Positions 41,520 through 52,884 of a stretch of DNA of 64,000 bases are shown here, one piece after another. The notes beneath the pieces were generated by a model. That model ran no database searches and was not told where the DNA came from. It was given only the letters and a program-made list of their open reading frames with translations. Every line of letters starts with the position of its first letter. Positions within the stretch are counted from its first letter, which is position 1. The translations under genes and the position numbers were made by a program. The DNA comes from Athripsodes cinereus (taxonomy: Eukaryota > Arthropoda > Insecta > Trichoptera > Leptoceridae). The stretch lies in the NCBI GenBank assembly GCA_947579605.1, contig OX388328.1:10085684-10149683 (forward strand), given 5' to 3'.

Positions 41520-42000
41520 ATTGAGTTATTCCCACTAAACATAATATTTTATTTATTTTATTTTTTTATTTAACACAATATACGGCAATTGCCTTTACAA
41601 GTGTACAGATAAACTTTATAACGTCACACAATCATTCAACACATGTACAAAAATATAAAAACAGACAAAACATTCTCCAGTTAAAGTCAAAAAATAAAAA
41701 TGAAAATTAAAATACAAATAAAATAAATTCATTAAAAGACAAATTTTAGTCACTAGTCAAGATATTAAAAAAAAACAAAAAATAAAAATGTTATCATATT
41801 TATGTCATACCTCACAAAGTAATGGCATCAAGGGTGTTACCTATGTTACTTGTTTAAAAAATATTTAGAAAAAAATGATAGGTAGGTACCTCTGAATATT
41901 CTTCTTCGAACATTATTTGTCGGATATTTCCGGAGTCCAAGGACACCTATTTATCCGTTTAGGTTATAATATTTATTTGTTTTTCAACTCTAGTCTAGTT
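41520..42000. other. No recognised gene
   Basis: A very A-rich plus strand (about 41680-41800), possibly an antisense retroelement 3' UTR. No family assigned. Confidence 0.3.
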
Positions 42001-42004
42001 CCAC

Positions 42005-42080
42005 TATGCCAGTGTTGGTATTTCCAACCCTACCACGTCAGTGGGCGGGGGACCCGGCTGACGTAGCAGATCCCATCTTG
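42005..42080. repeat. Family K repeat
   Basis: GCCAGTGTTGGTATTTCCAA and CCCTACCACGTCAGTGGGCG are the inverted counterpart of 9683-9760. Confidence 0.45.
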
Positions 42081-42173
42081 AGACCCACACATCCATGAAT
42101 GCCTTAAAGTGTGTTGCGTGTGTGGCGTTTAAAAACACTTCCCCAAACCAGATGGGTCGAGGAGTGTCAACAG

Positions 42174-42428
42174 TCATATTCTTCTTCTACTAAGTCGGTC
42201 CCTCAACGCTTCGTGACCACCATGACCCCAACCAAGCGACAAACTCCTCCATCGCGCCCTGTCCTCCGCCTGCCTAAACGCCTCATACACTGTACCCCCT
42301 GCAGCAGCTCTCACATGATCCGACCATCTTGTTGGTATTCGGCCCCTGCTTCTTCTTCCTTCGACTCCACCAGACAAAATATTTTTTTCCAGATTGTCTG
42401 GCTCACGTCTTATGATATGTCCGGACAA
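42174..42428 (-). pseudogene. L-L RTE-type LINE, C-terminal fragment
   Basis: An 84-codon minus ORF encodes SGHIIRREPDNLEKNILSG, GGVEGRRSRGRIPTRWSDHV and AFRQAEDRARWR. The GH-x-RR...RGRP-TRW-D...A-DR-RWR pattern is the C-terminal tail of RTE-clade polyproteins. It is distinctly more GC-rich than the surroundings. RT core absent. Confidence 0.8.
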
Positions 42429-42429
42429 G

Positions 42430-43605
42430 CTTAATATACGTCTTTGACATATTACAGACAGTCGAGTCGTTATCTGAATATATTAGAAACTAAATATTGT
42501 AAAATGTCATAGAATTGACTCAAGCCTCTTTACCCTGATACCACTGAATTTTAAATACTTCGATCTTTCGTTGTTTGAGGTAGTTTATTCGCGAGAGATG
42601 GAATATATGATAGCAGTTATCACCGTCCCAGAACAGAGCAATCTAGTGGGACGGTGTAATTTCCCTGTCTTGCGAGAATCAATTAGACCTACACGGTCAG
42701 GCGGGCCAGGGGTGGCCTGATATGTGACCCTATTTTTTTACAAAGACCAACATACCTAATTTATCCATTTTTTGGTCCCTGTGAGGGCTGCCCCTGGCTC
42801 TCTCATCTGAGATCCCTATAGGGAGCCCATGATGAGTTTGATAAGAAGAAAGAGTGATATGTGATGTCCATAATAATTTAAAATATATTGTGAAAATTGT
42901 CAAATGTACCTATTGTAAGAAGGGAAATAAATAATTTCATTTCAGTTTCCAAAGAATAAAAATTGCTGTTTATAAACAAGGTGAACGGTGCAAATCGACC
43001 AATAGTTCGACCAATAGCTATGTTCAATAAATGAAAAAGAATGGTTATTAAAAATAAATGAAACTCTCGACAACATGTTAATTTTGTTTATGATTCTAAC
43101 ATTCAACATTAATTCATAGAGAATAAGACAAAAATAATAGGAAAATATTTGTTAATGGTCATTTAATCAAAATTATGTCGGGTGGAAATCACTTTCTTCC
43201 ATTATCGTTAGTGATCAGTATTTATGTAACGTCTGTTTACACTTTTTCATTCTGGAGGATCATCCAGAGTGATCACTAATAGTGAAAATATTGTGTAAAT
43301 ACCCCGTAAGGCAATAAAAACATATTTTTATCACCATTTTAAAAAAATCAACTCAAAAATGTCCCTCTAGCGTCTGTAAATAGTTGAACGTATAAAAAAA
43401 GGATATTTTTTATTTTATTATATTAATTTATAACCTATTATTGTAGTAAAATCATAAATTTTAAAATATAGAAAATAAAAAATATACAATATATTTTATT
43501 ATAAAAGTTGATGTTCAAATGTATGAATGTTTGTTTTAGCTTGCGGTTTTAATCACTAGAGTATTTATAGAGAATTCGGTATATTTATAGTTAAATTTAT
43601 TTCAT
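42430..43605. other. No recognised gene
   Basis: A short hairpin CACCGTCCCA...TGGGACGGTG lies at 42620-42656. The rest is AT-rich with no assigned feature. Confidence 0.4.
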
Positions 43606-43609
43606 CATC

Positions 43610-43720
43610 AATACGCCCCTTCCCTTTCGGGGTAGGCAGTAAAGTTCAAGGGATACATACTCGTATCCTTGCATACGCTTTTCGCTTCTGTCACTGTCAT
43701 ACAGTGCCTCATGCATATTC
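43610..43720 (-). mobile_element. L-A2 RTE-type 3' end
   Basis: Minus strand encodes RRICMRHCMTVTEAKSVCKD, followed by CTGCCTACCCCGAAAGGGAA, the L-A2 stem-loop with a diverged loop. Confidence 0.75.
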
Positions 43721-43894
43721 TTCTATTCAATGAATGAGCCCAGCACATTTTTATTTCTTTTATGTAACAATTGTATAAGTTTTTTTTCTTCTTGAACTCA
43801 ATATGTGTTCGTTTTACGGATTCGCTAATAAATTGAAACAAAACAAGCAGGGAATAAATAAACATGGTATTTTTTGTAGGTTAACTTATCGAAG

Positions 43895-43985
43895 TATTAT
43901 ATTATATTGAATTTATTTTATATGAATGTATTTTTGTACTATTGTTTGAAGTCAATGCACAGTAAAGAATAAATAAATAAAATCA
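43895..43985 (+). mobile_element. L-G tail fragment
   Basis: GAAGTCAATGCACAGTAAAG followed by AATAAATAAATAAAA matches the extreme end of L-G; the GCGATAA part is absent. Confidence 0.55.
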
Positions 43986-44074
43986 TCAGTGTCAGAACTT
44001 TGATTGTCGTGAGTAACATTACCAATTCGCAATCATAATCGGCACGGTGAAAAAGAAAATGAAAATATTTTTTT

Positions 44075-44238
44075 TAAGATGTGTCTGGGTTTTGGTTATA
44101 AACCCAAATACAAACTTATACACCTTTCACAGTAAGCCAAAAGCTTGTGTCGTGAAAGGGGAGTTTTCCGGCACCTGGGATCGAACCGCGGACCCCTTGT
44201 TCATGAGGCCGAGACTCTACCTCTAGGCTACCGACGAA
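44075..44238 (-). repeat. S3 SINE, full length with tRNA-like head
   Basis: On the minus strand the head contains A box TAGCCTAGAGG (44230-44220) and B box GGTTCGATCCC (44187-44177), correctly spaced for pol III. The body (AGGTGCCGG, CCCCTTTCACGACACAAGCT, TTGTATTTGGGTTTATAACC) follows. The head does not keep all tRNA stems, so it is a SINE. Confidence 0.9.
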
Positions 44239-44624
44239 CTCATGTCATAGAAAATGACACATACGTAATTTTTTTTTAAAGTACACTTTGTAATCAAGAG
44301 GAATGAGAAGTCTCGGGCAACTTCGGGTAGTGTGCTAGTGAGCAATAAAATAAATTCCTAGGATCAGGACAATAAAATGTTTTTATATATTGCCATAATA
44401 AAAATGTGAGATGAAATATTACTTCACTGTGCTGTCATTATATCAGGTGAATTCGGTGGTTACCTCATTGAGGCATGTGTAGGAGCGGGTGACAGGAATA
44501 AATATACATAATATTACCATAGACTAGATATTTTTTTTATTATTTTTTTTAAAATTTCCTTTAATGAAAGAAGACCAACATTTCTAGATGATCTTTTCCT
44601 GATTGTAGTGTTTCAGACCCATCA

Positions 44625-44870
44625 TTCTAAAATCGGTTCCGATGGTTTGGACATGTGGAGCGAATGCAAGATAAAAAGATAACGAAAAGGTTGTAATTAT
44701 CTGAAAGAAGGGGTGTGAGAAAACGCGGAAGTCCAGGAACTATGTGGCTTGATCATGTGGATCAAATTCTCAAGGGCAGTTGCTTGTTGAGTAAAAGAAA
44801 TCGGCGTGCATGTATGAGAAACTGGATGAATATAGAAGAAACGAAATAAGATCTATATGGCGTCACGTTA
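44625..44870 (+). pseudogene. L-A RTE-type fragment, lacking 3' end
   Basis: Translation gives LKSVPMVWTCGANAR in one frame and RFGHVERMQDKKITKRL-like residues in another, then RGVRKRGSPGTMWLDHVDQI and NRRACMRNWMNIEE. It parallels 48623-48900. It stops at GATCTATATGGCGTCACG without the stem-loop. Confidence 0.75.
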
Positions 44871-44914
44871 ATTCACATTGGTATTTTATATTATATTAGA
44901 AAAAAACACTTAAA

Positions 44915-45215
44915 AAAGTTTGGGCATGTGGAAAGAATGAATGAGGACAGAATGACCAAGAAGATATATTTGACTGAGAGGAATGGTGCTCGGAGACGCG
45001 GCCGTCCGAGGATCAAATGGCAAGATCATTAAAATCAAATCCTACAGAACGATCACGTGTTGAGCACAATGAACAGGAGAGCATGCATGAGGAATTGTAT
45101 GACTTTGACGGAAGCGAAAGGTGTATGCAAAGATAGAAGGAAGTGGTGCTCAATCTTTTCTGCCTACCCCGCGAGGAACGCGGCGTGATGGTATGTATGG
45201 ATGTATGTATAGGTA
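44915..45215 (+). pseudogene. L-A2 RTE-type fragment with 3' end
   Basis: KFGHVERMNEDRMTKKIYLT, ERNGARRRGRPRIKWQDH are encoded before a stop. The family end CTGCCTACCCCGCGAGGAAC, GCGGCGTGATGGTATG and a (TATG)n tail follow. It is the best L-A2 3' end here. Confidence 0.8.
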
Positions 45216-45257
45216 CTTAAAAAAATGTTTTATTTAATAACGTATTTTTGAAACGGT

Positions 45258-45505
45258 TACAACGGTGTGGCGCGGAGGCTAATGCTCTTGCCTTTGAGTC
45301 ACGAGGTCCCGGGTTCGATTCCCGGCCTGGGCAAAATGAAGAATGACCTTTTTCAAATTGTCCTGGGTCTGGGTGTTACATGTATATATTGTGTTTAGTG
45401 CATTGTATACATGTGTATCGTCGTGATAGTAGGTACCCATAATACAAGATTCATATTTTCTTAGTTTAGGACTAGCTTGATCTGTGTGAACTGTTTATGT
45501 ACATA
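45258..45505 (+). repeat. S2 SINE, full length, tRNA-like head
   Basis: A box TGGCGCGGAGG (45268-45278) and B box GGTTCGATTCC (45312-45322) lie in a tRNA-like head (CTCTTGCCTTTGAGTCACGA). The body has GAATGACCTTTTTCAAATTG, GTCTGGGTGTTACATGTATA, TACCCATAATACAAGATTCA and GACTAGCTTGATCTGTGTGA. This organisation resembles SINEs common in lepidopteran genomes (from general knowledge, not a search). Confidence 0.9.
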
Positions 45506-45639
45506 TGTTAAGGACAGGGGGGCTAAAAAGGCCACTTTTTACGAATCATAATAGGAATCGTAAAACGATTTAACGGTAATGTTTCACCAAATATGAATTG
45601 TAGAGGAATTGCTCAATATTTTAGGCCCCCAGATCTAAT

Positions 45640-45705
45640 TGGCATTCCGTTCTCTCTGCCTACCCCACTTGGGATACGGCGTGAGGGAATAGATAGATAG
45701 AAGTT
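45640..45705 (+). mobile_element. L-A LINE 3' end
   Basis: CAGATCTAATTGGCATTCCG, TTCTCTCTGCCTACCCCACT, TGGGATACGGCGTGAGGG, with a (GATA)n tail instead of (TATAG)n. Confidence 0.85.
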
Positions 45706-45994
45706 TAGCTTCCTGATTTATTCACAATATATAACATAAATACTACTACACATAGGCACCTAATAATAATACAGTAATAACACTGTTTGTATCTACTTCA
45801 GATAACCCCGTAAGTACCTAACTGAATTACGATAAAATTCATATCAAACTGCAATAAATTTCTCACGTACCAACATCAGCAATAAATAGTATGACGCCAT
45901 CATCAACATGGATACACATACAAGTTCAACAGATTGCAAAAGCGCCAATTCATTGCTGCATCAATAATGTAAGTAAATGATCGAATTATAATAG

Positions 45995-46395
45995 TCCCGT
46001 GGAGCAGCCCATAAAAAAATTGTCTCCCATTTTTTTCCTATGTATGTTTTGTAGTGTCCTGCTGTGAATGGCATGTGTTCGAAAAATAAAATATTTTATA
46101 TTTAGTAATAAGGTTTTTCACACATTCTTATCTTGATTTTTCGAATATTAAACAATTATCCTTGTAATTCGCGGAATAAAATATGTCCGTCATCTTTTTC
46201 TGTAAGTTTTGATTTTCTTTTTATAGGCATGTATTCGTATAAAATTACCAAGCGAATTTACAATATTTGAGTTCCTTACTCTCTAATGTCAGGTGAAAGT
46301 CTTATACTTAATTATTTAGGCCTTTTGCAAGGTATTCGAAAACCTTAAGAAAAAAGTGGGATACCTATTGTTCGCTGTGAATTTCACGGAATCTA
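45995..46395. repeat. Two S1 heads in inverted orientation
   Basis: A plus-strand head (CCCGTGGAGCAGCCCATAAA, GTGTTCGAAAAATAAAATAT) occupies 45995-46120. A minus-strand head (CCGTGAAATTCACAGCGAAC, GGTATCCCACTTTTTTC) occupies 46310-46395. Both are strongly diverged. Confidence 0.6.
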
Positions 46396-46399
46396 TCTA

Positions 46400-46450
46400 T
46401 CTATTTCTATACCCTCTTGCCGTTTCCCTAGTGAACGCCATGTAGAACAT
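46400..46450 (-). mobile_element. L-A LINE 3' end scrap
   Basis: (CTAT)n, ACCCTCTTGCCGTTTCCCTA, GTGAACGCCATGTAG: an inverted L-A terminus with a GATA tail. Confidence 0.6.
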
Positions 46451-46459
46451 AATATAGGT

Positions 46460-47580
46460 ACTTAATATTTGTCAATCATATTATTATAATACGTATTTCA
46501 ATGTATAAGGACTTATTTATCTCATTTTCAGTGTATTTTTTAATAAATCATAATACAGATTATCTAAATTGCGTTGTTTAGTTAGAATTTGACCACATCC
46601 TGACTAGCGTAAACTCACATTACCTTGTCAAAGTATTTGTTGATGATCTCGCCTAAATCCCGAACGTCCAAAACCCGAAACATTACAAAATCGAGGGGCT
46701 CTCATTTATCAGCTTGTAGAATCAAAACTTTTGTCCCAATTGTCAGTTTCTTACATCCAGTCAGATTATTCGAGACCATCGTTTGTTCATTTTCCACTTC
46801 ATTTATTCAAAAAAAAAATCTGCATTCAAAATCACTTCTTCCTCTGAGTTGTTATCGACTAGATTGGATTGTAGCAAGTCTGATTTATTTTGCCACTATT
46901 CCCTGTCTCTATGGCAATATTTTCTTTTCAAAAATCCCTGCAAATAAAAATGTTGTAAAATTTGTACTTCGTCATGACTAGAACGCGCCAGAAGTCCTTT
47001 TTCTGGTTTTGACCCAATGTGATGAAAACAGACTTATCAAATGTTTGTCGGTAGTTGATATTGCAATGTTTATGTATGATGTATGTACTAACTTGCACCT
47101 TATCAAATTCGCTTTAATTTTACCGACAATTTGATAACACACACACATTGTATAATATTTAATACGTATTATGCATTAAAAATATTGTCACTTATCATTC
47201 TTTCATGTAATGATATGACCATTTACTTTTTACATGACTTCTGTTTGTGGTTTTTATTGATGAATACGCGCTCTATGGGCGTTTTAATGATCTATGAGAA
47301 TTCAAAAGATCTAAAGATATTTATCATTTATATTATATTCTAGTGTAAGATGATCTTACGGAATATACCTCGCGTAGCAATTGCGTTCGTCCTTTTGTCT
47401 TGACTTTGTTACGCGTTTCTGGTCCGACAGTGAATCACACCGTGGACTCATCTTTTATGATTTTTTATTTCTCTTATATATCATGTGTATTATGGAAGGA
47501 ATTCGTATAGTTTGCGGGTAGTGCTCTTTTTGGTTGACCATCATTTTAAAAAGTAACGCATATTTCGTTCCTCAGTATTA
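46460..47580. other. No recognised gene
   Basis: Contains a 118-codon plus ORF at 46625-46981 (SKYLLMISPKSRTSK start) that I do not recognise. Its composition is unremarkable, so I do not call it a gene. Confidence 0.35.
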
Positions 47581-47584
47581 GTTA

Positions 47585-47735
47585 ATAGCAGGAAAAAGAA
47601 AACCAGGTCGAAGACGAATCTCTTGGCTGTAAAATTTAAGATAATGGTTCAGATGTAGCACCACATAGCTGTTCAGAGCAGCAGTCAACTAAGTGGAAAT
47701 AGCCTTGATTATCTCCAACCTTCAGACTGCACTTA
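47585..47735 (+). pseudogene. L-M RTE-type LINE, C-terminal fragment
   Basis: Translation gives AGKRKPGRRRISWL, then LR-WFRCST, LFRAAVN and VEIALIISNLQT. This follows the widespread insect RTE tail KRKRGR-R-SWL-NLRQW-G-STTELFRAAVN-V-IA-MIANL. Two in-frame stops. Confidence 0.75.
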
Positions 47736-47923
47736 GAGAAAAAGAAGTGTTTGTAAGGTGGCAAGATTCACAGCCATTGATTGGAATGAACCATATGAGT
47801 AATTTGGTATCTTCTTCTTCGCCCTCTCCTTTATCCCATTTACTTGGGGTCGACTCTCCTAGTCCTCATCTTCCGAGTTTTTCGGTCCCCTGCGTCCTCC
47901 GAGCGCAACTTTGCCTCCTTCAG

Positions 47924-48121
47924 CAGGGCTACTCTTGAAACAATCTAAATACGATCTTAATCTAGTCTTGATCTTGATCATACGACGCACGAAGTGACTA
48001 TTGGCCAAAAATACACACTACCGATCGCGCGGTGTTTTTGGCCATAGTCCCTTCGTGCGTTGTATGATCAAGATCACGACTAGATTAAGATCGTGTTTAG
48101 ATTTTGTCAAGAGTAACCCTG
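47924..48121. mobile_element. 198-bp foldback, ~90-bp arms, CAG TSD
   Basis: The arms are near-perfect inverted copies (CAGGGCTACTCTTG, ACGATCTTAATCTAGTC, TGATCTTGATCATACGACGC, ACGAAGTGACTATTGGCC) with a short GATCGCGCGG-containing loop. Direct CAG repeats at 47921-47923 and 48122-48124 suggest a 3-bp target duplication. The elevated GC and low arm divergence suggest youth. Confidence 0.85.
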
Positions 48122-48204
48122 CAGGTCTCTGGCAATTGTGGACATCCGGGTGGTCACTAGTATGCCTGGTCTTCTGGGTCCTACTTCTACGTCATCGAAA
48201 TTGA

Positions 48205-48352
48205 ATAAATATATTCTCCCCAAAGCACGAGCTACGCTCAATTTTGGGGAGTAATTGTATTAGGAAAATAAATGTATTGTGTTATTGTTCGATTATTGTA
48301 AAATGATATTGTGTTTAATAAACTGTTATTATTATTATTATTATTATTATAT
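48205..48352 (+). repeat. Retroelement-like tail with (TTA)n
   Basis: A TTCTCCCCAAA / TTTTGGGGAGTAA stem-loop is followed by AT-rich sequence and a (TTA)n run at 48327-48352. This is the layout of a LINE 3' end whose family I cannot name. Confidence 0.4.
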
Positions 48353-48622
48353 ATACACTTTTTTTTTTAACAATGCTATTCAGAAAAATTGTTATATTGA
48401 GTTCTATAAAAGATCATTTTCCAAAACAGTGTAATCCATATATCATTAGTATGGAAAGCAGTCAATCTGGTCAGTCTTTGGTATCTACTGACATTCCACT
48501 ACATACAAAGTGGCTGGTTAACTTTTGATGTCAAGATATTTGTTTTCCACTTACCCTCAAACTTGTTTCCAGGGATTATAGAGCATGAACATTGTTCAAT
48601 TTAACTCAATTATTATAAATAA

Positions 48623-48987
48623 GTGAAGAATGAGGATATCAGGAGAATGAGCGGATGTGAGAGGAGTGTTGTGGACAGAATGCGTGTAAACAAGTTGAGA
48701 TGGTTTGGACATGTTGAGCGAATGCAAGATGAAAGGATGACGAAGAGGTTGTATTTATCTAAAAGAAGGGGTGTGAGGAAGCGCGGACGTCCAAGAACCA
48801 CGTGGCTTAATCACGTGGACCAAATTCTTAAGGACGGACGCGTGCTGAGTAAGAGAAATCGGCGTGCATGTATGAGAAACTGGATGAATGTAGAGGAAGC
48901 GAAAGAAGTATGTAAGGATCTATATGGCGTTCCGTTCTCTCTGCCTACCCCTCCTGGGACATGGCGTGAGGGTATAGTATAGTATAG
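48623..48987 (+). pseudogene. L-A RTE-type LINE 3' end, best copy
   Basis: A 119-codon open frame (48623-48982) encodes KNEDIRRMSGCERSVVDRMR, VNKLRWFGHVERMQDERMTK, GVRKRGRPRTTWLNHVDQIL and NRRACMRNWMNVEEAKEVC, reading through into the 3' stem-loop. The end is CTACCCCTCCTGGGACATGG, CGTGAGGGTATAG and (TATAG)n. TATAAATAA copies at 48614-48622 and 48988-48996 may be the target duplication (AT-rich, so moderate weight). Confidence 0.85.
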
Positions 48988-49312
48988 TATAAATAAATGA
49001 ACAAACTTTACACGCATAATGCAGATAAATATATCCATTTAAATTGTGCAATATTTTTCTACAATCGCGATAATAATAAATAATGTTTTGAATAGTCAGT
49101 GATTCCCATTTAGCAAGAGTGATGTTCATCGCTGTGGTGATACACATCGAACACATCATTCTTATGTTATTATTATCACCTTGTCATTGCATGGAGATAA
49201 TCATTATACACAATATTCATATTATATAACAAATTAAATATATTCCGAGACTAGCTTTAAACATTGAGATCTTCAGGAAATAATCATCTTTTCAATACTG
49301 CTACTACTACTG

Positions 49313-49549
49313 CTAGCCCTCTTCTCTCCACTGCTGGATATAGGCCTCTTCAAAACTTTTACACACTTTCCTATCTCGAGCATTACGATACCACTGCTTT
49401 CCCATCATCTGGACAATATCGTCAACCAATCTTTTTTGGGGTCTTCCTACGCTTCTTTTGTCCTCCCACGGCCTCCATTCAAGAATTCTGGAAGTCCATC
49501 TGCCATCCTCTCGTCTTACCACATGACTAGCCCATTGACAACTATTCAA
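49313..49549 (-). pseudogene. L-K RTE-type LINE, C-terminal fragment
   Basis: A 78-codon minus ORF encodes QWASHVVRREDGRWTSRILE, WRPWEDKRSVGRPQKRLVDD and a FEEAYIQQWREEG end. The WRP...KRSVGRP-TRW-DD...EAYVQQW pattern is a very common RTE tail in lepidopteran and other insect genomes. RT core absent. Confidence 0.85.
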
Positions 49550-49589
49550 TAATTATAAGTAAAACACTTATTTATAGTATATAGAATAT

Positions 49590-49708
49590 TTATAGTATAA
49601 GAAGAAATCGCATATGCGATAAGCCCGCCTTTTGGTAGTCTATTGGAACAAAAACATGTACACATTATAAATATTGATGCCAATAAAGCTTTATTTATTT
49701 ATTTATTA
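49590..49708 (+). mobile_element. L-G-like 3' end, variant
   Basis: AAGAAATCGCATATGCGATA, AGCCCGCCTTTTGGTAGTCT, and a GCCAATAAAGCTTTATTTAT end. This variant is closer to the GCGATAAG-CCGCC form familiar in Lepidoptera than the other L-G copies. Confidence 0.65.
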
Positions 49709-50274
49709 TATCCACAGTGACTTTTTACTAGACGCGAGCCGGCTAAAAAAAGCTGTTGGAAGTCCATTTCAAGGTGAATTGAAGAAAAACACTATTTAGT
49801 TAACTTCCACGTTTCTTTCTAGCACATATCTATTTAATTTAATTATTTATCCCAAAACACGTTATATTGATGAGAGATCGTATAGAGAGCATCAGTTTTC
49901 CTGTACGGACAAACATAGGAACTAGTTAAAATATTTATACGTTAATTATTGTAAACCGCGTGGCTCACTGATTCTTATAATAATGGCTCAGCTACCGAGA
50001 AATATCGCGTGCGTAGCGCCTTGTGCGTGTCTAGTGCAACAGGCATCATAACATAGCATGTTGCAAGACCCTCAACACAAATATTATGCCTATCCATCTA
50101 TCTATGTTGTATGTAAAACAATCCTGGGGAAGTCATTATGAATTTGTGATTGAACTGATTTCACATAATATTCTCTCTTAGGTTACCCTTGTCCAATCCT
50201 TTCTGTAAATAGGATAATAGCAACTGTCCACCTTTACAAAGATCATTGAAATTATATGTATTTACAGAGGGTTT

Positions 50275-50350
50275 TTAATTATCCGCTCTTCCCAACACTT
50301 CTTTTGTCCTCGTAAAAGAGGCCCCATTGGGCAGGTTGAGCGGCAATTCT
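50275..50350 (+). repeat. Family H repeat
   Basis: ATCCGCTCTTCCCAACACTT, TTGTCCTCGTAAAAGAGGCC and CATTGGGCAGGTTGAGCGGC correspond to 7385-7450. Confidence 0.5.
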
Positions 50351-50515
50351 TTCTATCCTTGCATACATCTTTCACTTCCGTCACTGTCTTACATCTTCTC
50401 ATGCATGCTCTCCTGTTCAATGTGCTCTACACGTGACCGTCCTGTAGGATTTGATTTAAATGTTCTTGCCATTTGATTCACGTCCACGTCTCCGAGCACC
50501 ATTCGTCTCAGCCAG
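50350..50515 (-). mobile_element. L-A2 RTE-type fragment
   Basis: CTATCCTTGCATACATCTTT, CACTTCCGTCACTGTCTTAC and CATGCATGCTCTCCTGTTCA are the inverted L-A2 coding tail (RRACMRR..TVTEVKDVCKD). No stem-loop at its 3' side. Confidence 0.7.
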
Positions 50516-50819
50516 AAAACATTTGTTTTTTTTTAATTTCAATAGAATTAGTGATGTTTCTAAAACGGGAGTTATGTTCAATAACCATTTATTGAAAAAC
50601 AACCTATTGACTTTAAAATCGAAAACACATGGTTATATTAAATTTGGATAAAGACATGAAAATTATAGTTGTACAAATTTGTCTTATCAGCCTTTACACC
50701 CAACTGTCAATCAATTTTACACGATTCCTTGCGTGTACAATAAACGTGTCCGTCAAACAAACAACAGGGGAAACAATTCACTTTATTGTATTTGGTAAAG
50801 GATATTATTAATGTACCTC

Positions 50820-52880
50820 ATCCGTTTCGGTTTAGTGATGTCGATATTTTTTTTCGTTATTGTATTTGTTTCTTTCGTAATGTTAACACAATCGACTTAA
50901 TCAAGATAATCTTCAAATAATATTTAAGTGTTTCTATTGAGTTATACTAATGCTCGACAATGTTAATGTCAATACAATTGGTGAAAAAAATTATCTTTGT
51001 AACAAAAAACTCACTTGCCCAATTTGCATGCAGAATTTGTTGATATAGTTTCTCGTTGTAGTAGGTAATAAAAGATTTGACTCAATTTTGTAAAGCTATT
51101 TTTTCACCATTCACAATCGATTTATAGCAAAACTATTTTTTACATTTATTCTTGTTTTCTGTGTAGAATAGCAACAAAATCTACTTCATTTCCGTCATTC
51201 GGAAAATATGATTTGCAAAAAAAGCATTAATCAGTAAATAGTTCCGGGTACGATGAATTTGCTGAAAGATATGCAAATCTACCATTCTATCTTTAAAGTT
51301 AAACACAAACAATATTCCAAGAACATAGATCGAACGAAAAAACGATTCGTCGAATAAAAAGTTTTATCTACTCGATTATTTGAACATTCGATTAAACGCA
51401 TCACTAGAATCGTTAACATTAGTATTAGTAGTAGACCGTGAAAAAGAAAAAAGGGAATGACTTAGGACGGTCAGACTATCTTAATCAAATACCAATCAGA
51501 AAGTCGATAATCTTATAAATACTAGTAATGCATTATAGGAAATCGTAAATAGATATCTCATCCTAATACATCTCTAATAATAGTAATGATATAAAACAAA
51601 TTGGGGAAAGACCGTGTAAGATGATAGGTTTGTTTGGAGGTTAAAGATTTTGGTTTTGTGGATTTTCTAGAAAGTGTTTCTCAATTTAAGACGAATATTG
51701 GTTTGTGACTCACGTAAATACTTTCACAGTGAAAAAAATTGAAAAAACTTTTTGAAGTACAGACTGCTTTGTCGTTGGCGGACTTTTTACTTGTAGTAAT
51801 ATCTTTTAGACTAGTACTGCTGTTTCAGTTTCACAGAGACAGTGTTCATAAAACCTTGATACCTCTATTGAAAACTTCGTGCCCTAAAGCAGAATGGAAT
51901 AAGTGATACAAGTCGACTGCGATAGCCATCGTAAGAGGCTGCTCAATTTGATCATGCTATAAAGAGGAAATAGTTTGACAGCTGAATTAGAGGTACGAAG
52001 CTATGTATTGAATATTTGAGATATTATCAGACAACTTCATTAGTTGGACAATTTTTATTAATGTTTGTTTAACCTCGTGTTTGTTCTAAACGGAAAGCAA
52101 TCTCAAGAAAAACTAAAAGTTGGTTTTCTTTATACGGTGCCAAGAAAGATGGCACATTATTTTTAATTTATGATTCGATTCACAATAGAAAAAGAAAAAA
52201 AAGCAGCAAAGTTTGAAAATCGAAGAGTTCCGGAACAACTTGACCGGAAGCGTATGGGAAGTGTGTACTTAATAGTAATGGGTATTGGGGGAAAAATTGA
52301 TTCTTAGGGAAAGCCACAAGTAGTCGGGCAGCCCTTCTGTGTCTATACACTATTGGATTAAGAATTAAGGAATAATAAGAGTATATAAGACTTAAGGGGA
52401 GATCCTTGATGACCACCAAGCGCGTTGCAAAGATTTACTTAGTGTGGATTATAGTATATTATTACTCTCTGATTGGTCGTGTATTTCTTTGACTTTGATT
52501 CTTGCCAGTTTGGGGATGAAAGAATAAGGGAAATATTTCATTACGTAATGCATTTTTATGCGGGTCAAATAATATGATTTTGTATATTACGACTGTCTGG
52601 TTTGGTTCGGCTCGTTCAATTTCATTTGACTTCTATGTGAGAGATCGGCGTTCTCAAAATCACTACCGATTTAAAAGACTTTCTATATTTTGATATAGAA
52701 AGTCTATTAAACTATATTTTGTTTTTGACCTGTGAGAAATGCCATGTAAATCAGTAGCAATAAATTATATAATATCTGATTTTATTTTTAGATATTTTTG
52801 ACATCACATTTAGTTTAGGCAATCTATTGAATACTCTGTTCCTCTAAAGTTATCGTTACATAATTCTTTCGTTTAATTTG
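50820..52880. other. Repeat-poor region, nothing recognised
   Basis: About 2 kb without any of the families in this window and without a convincing ORF. The 79-codon minus ORF at 52180-52419 resembles nothing known to me. This is the longest stretch free of recognisable repeats and would be a place to look for host regulatory or non-coding sequence. Confidence 0.4.
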
Positions 52881-52884
52881 AGGT

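Noticed and set aside
44170..44238. Possible minus-strand tRNA gene
   Set aside because: Repeated with the same non-tRNA body at 22105-22272, 3587 and 7726; it is the S3 SINE.
45268..45335. Possible tRNA gene (A and B boxes, acceptor-like ends)
   Set aside because: A long SINE body follows and a second copy is at 61421-61655. The arms do not fold into a full cloverleaf, so it is an S2 SINE head.
45775..45815. Micro-exon between TACTTCAG and GTAAGT near 45800
   Set aside because: It would be only about 8 nt long with a poor pyrimidine tract.
46625..46981. 118-codon ORF as a host gene
   Set aside because: No recognisable domain, no splice or coding signal, and a composition not different from its flanks.
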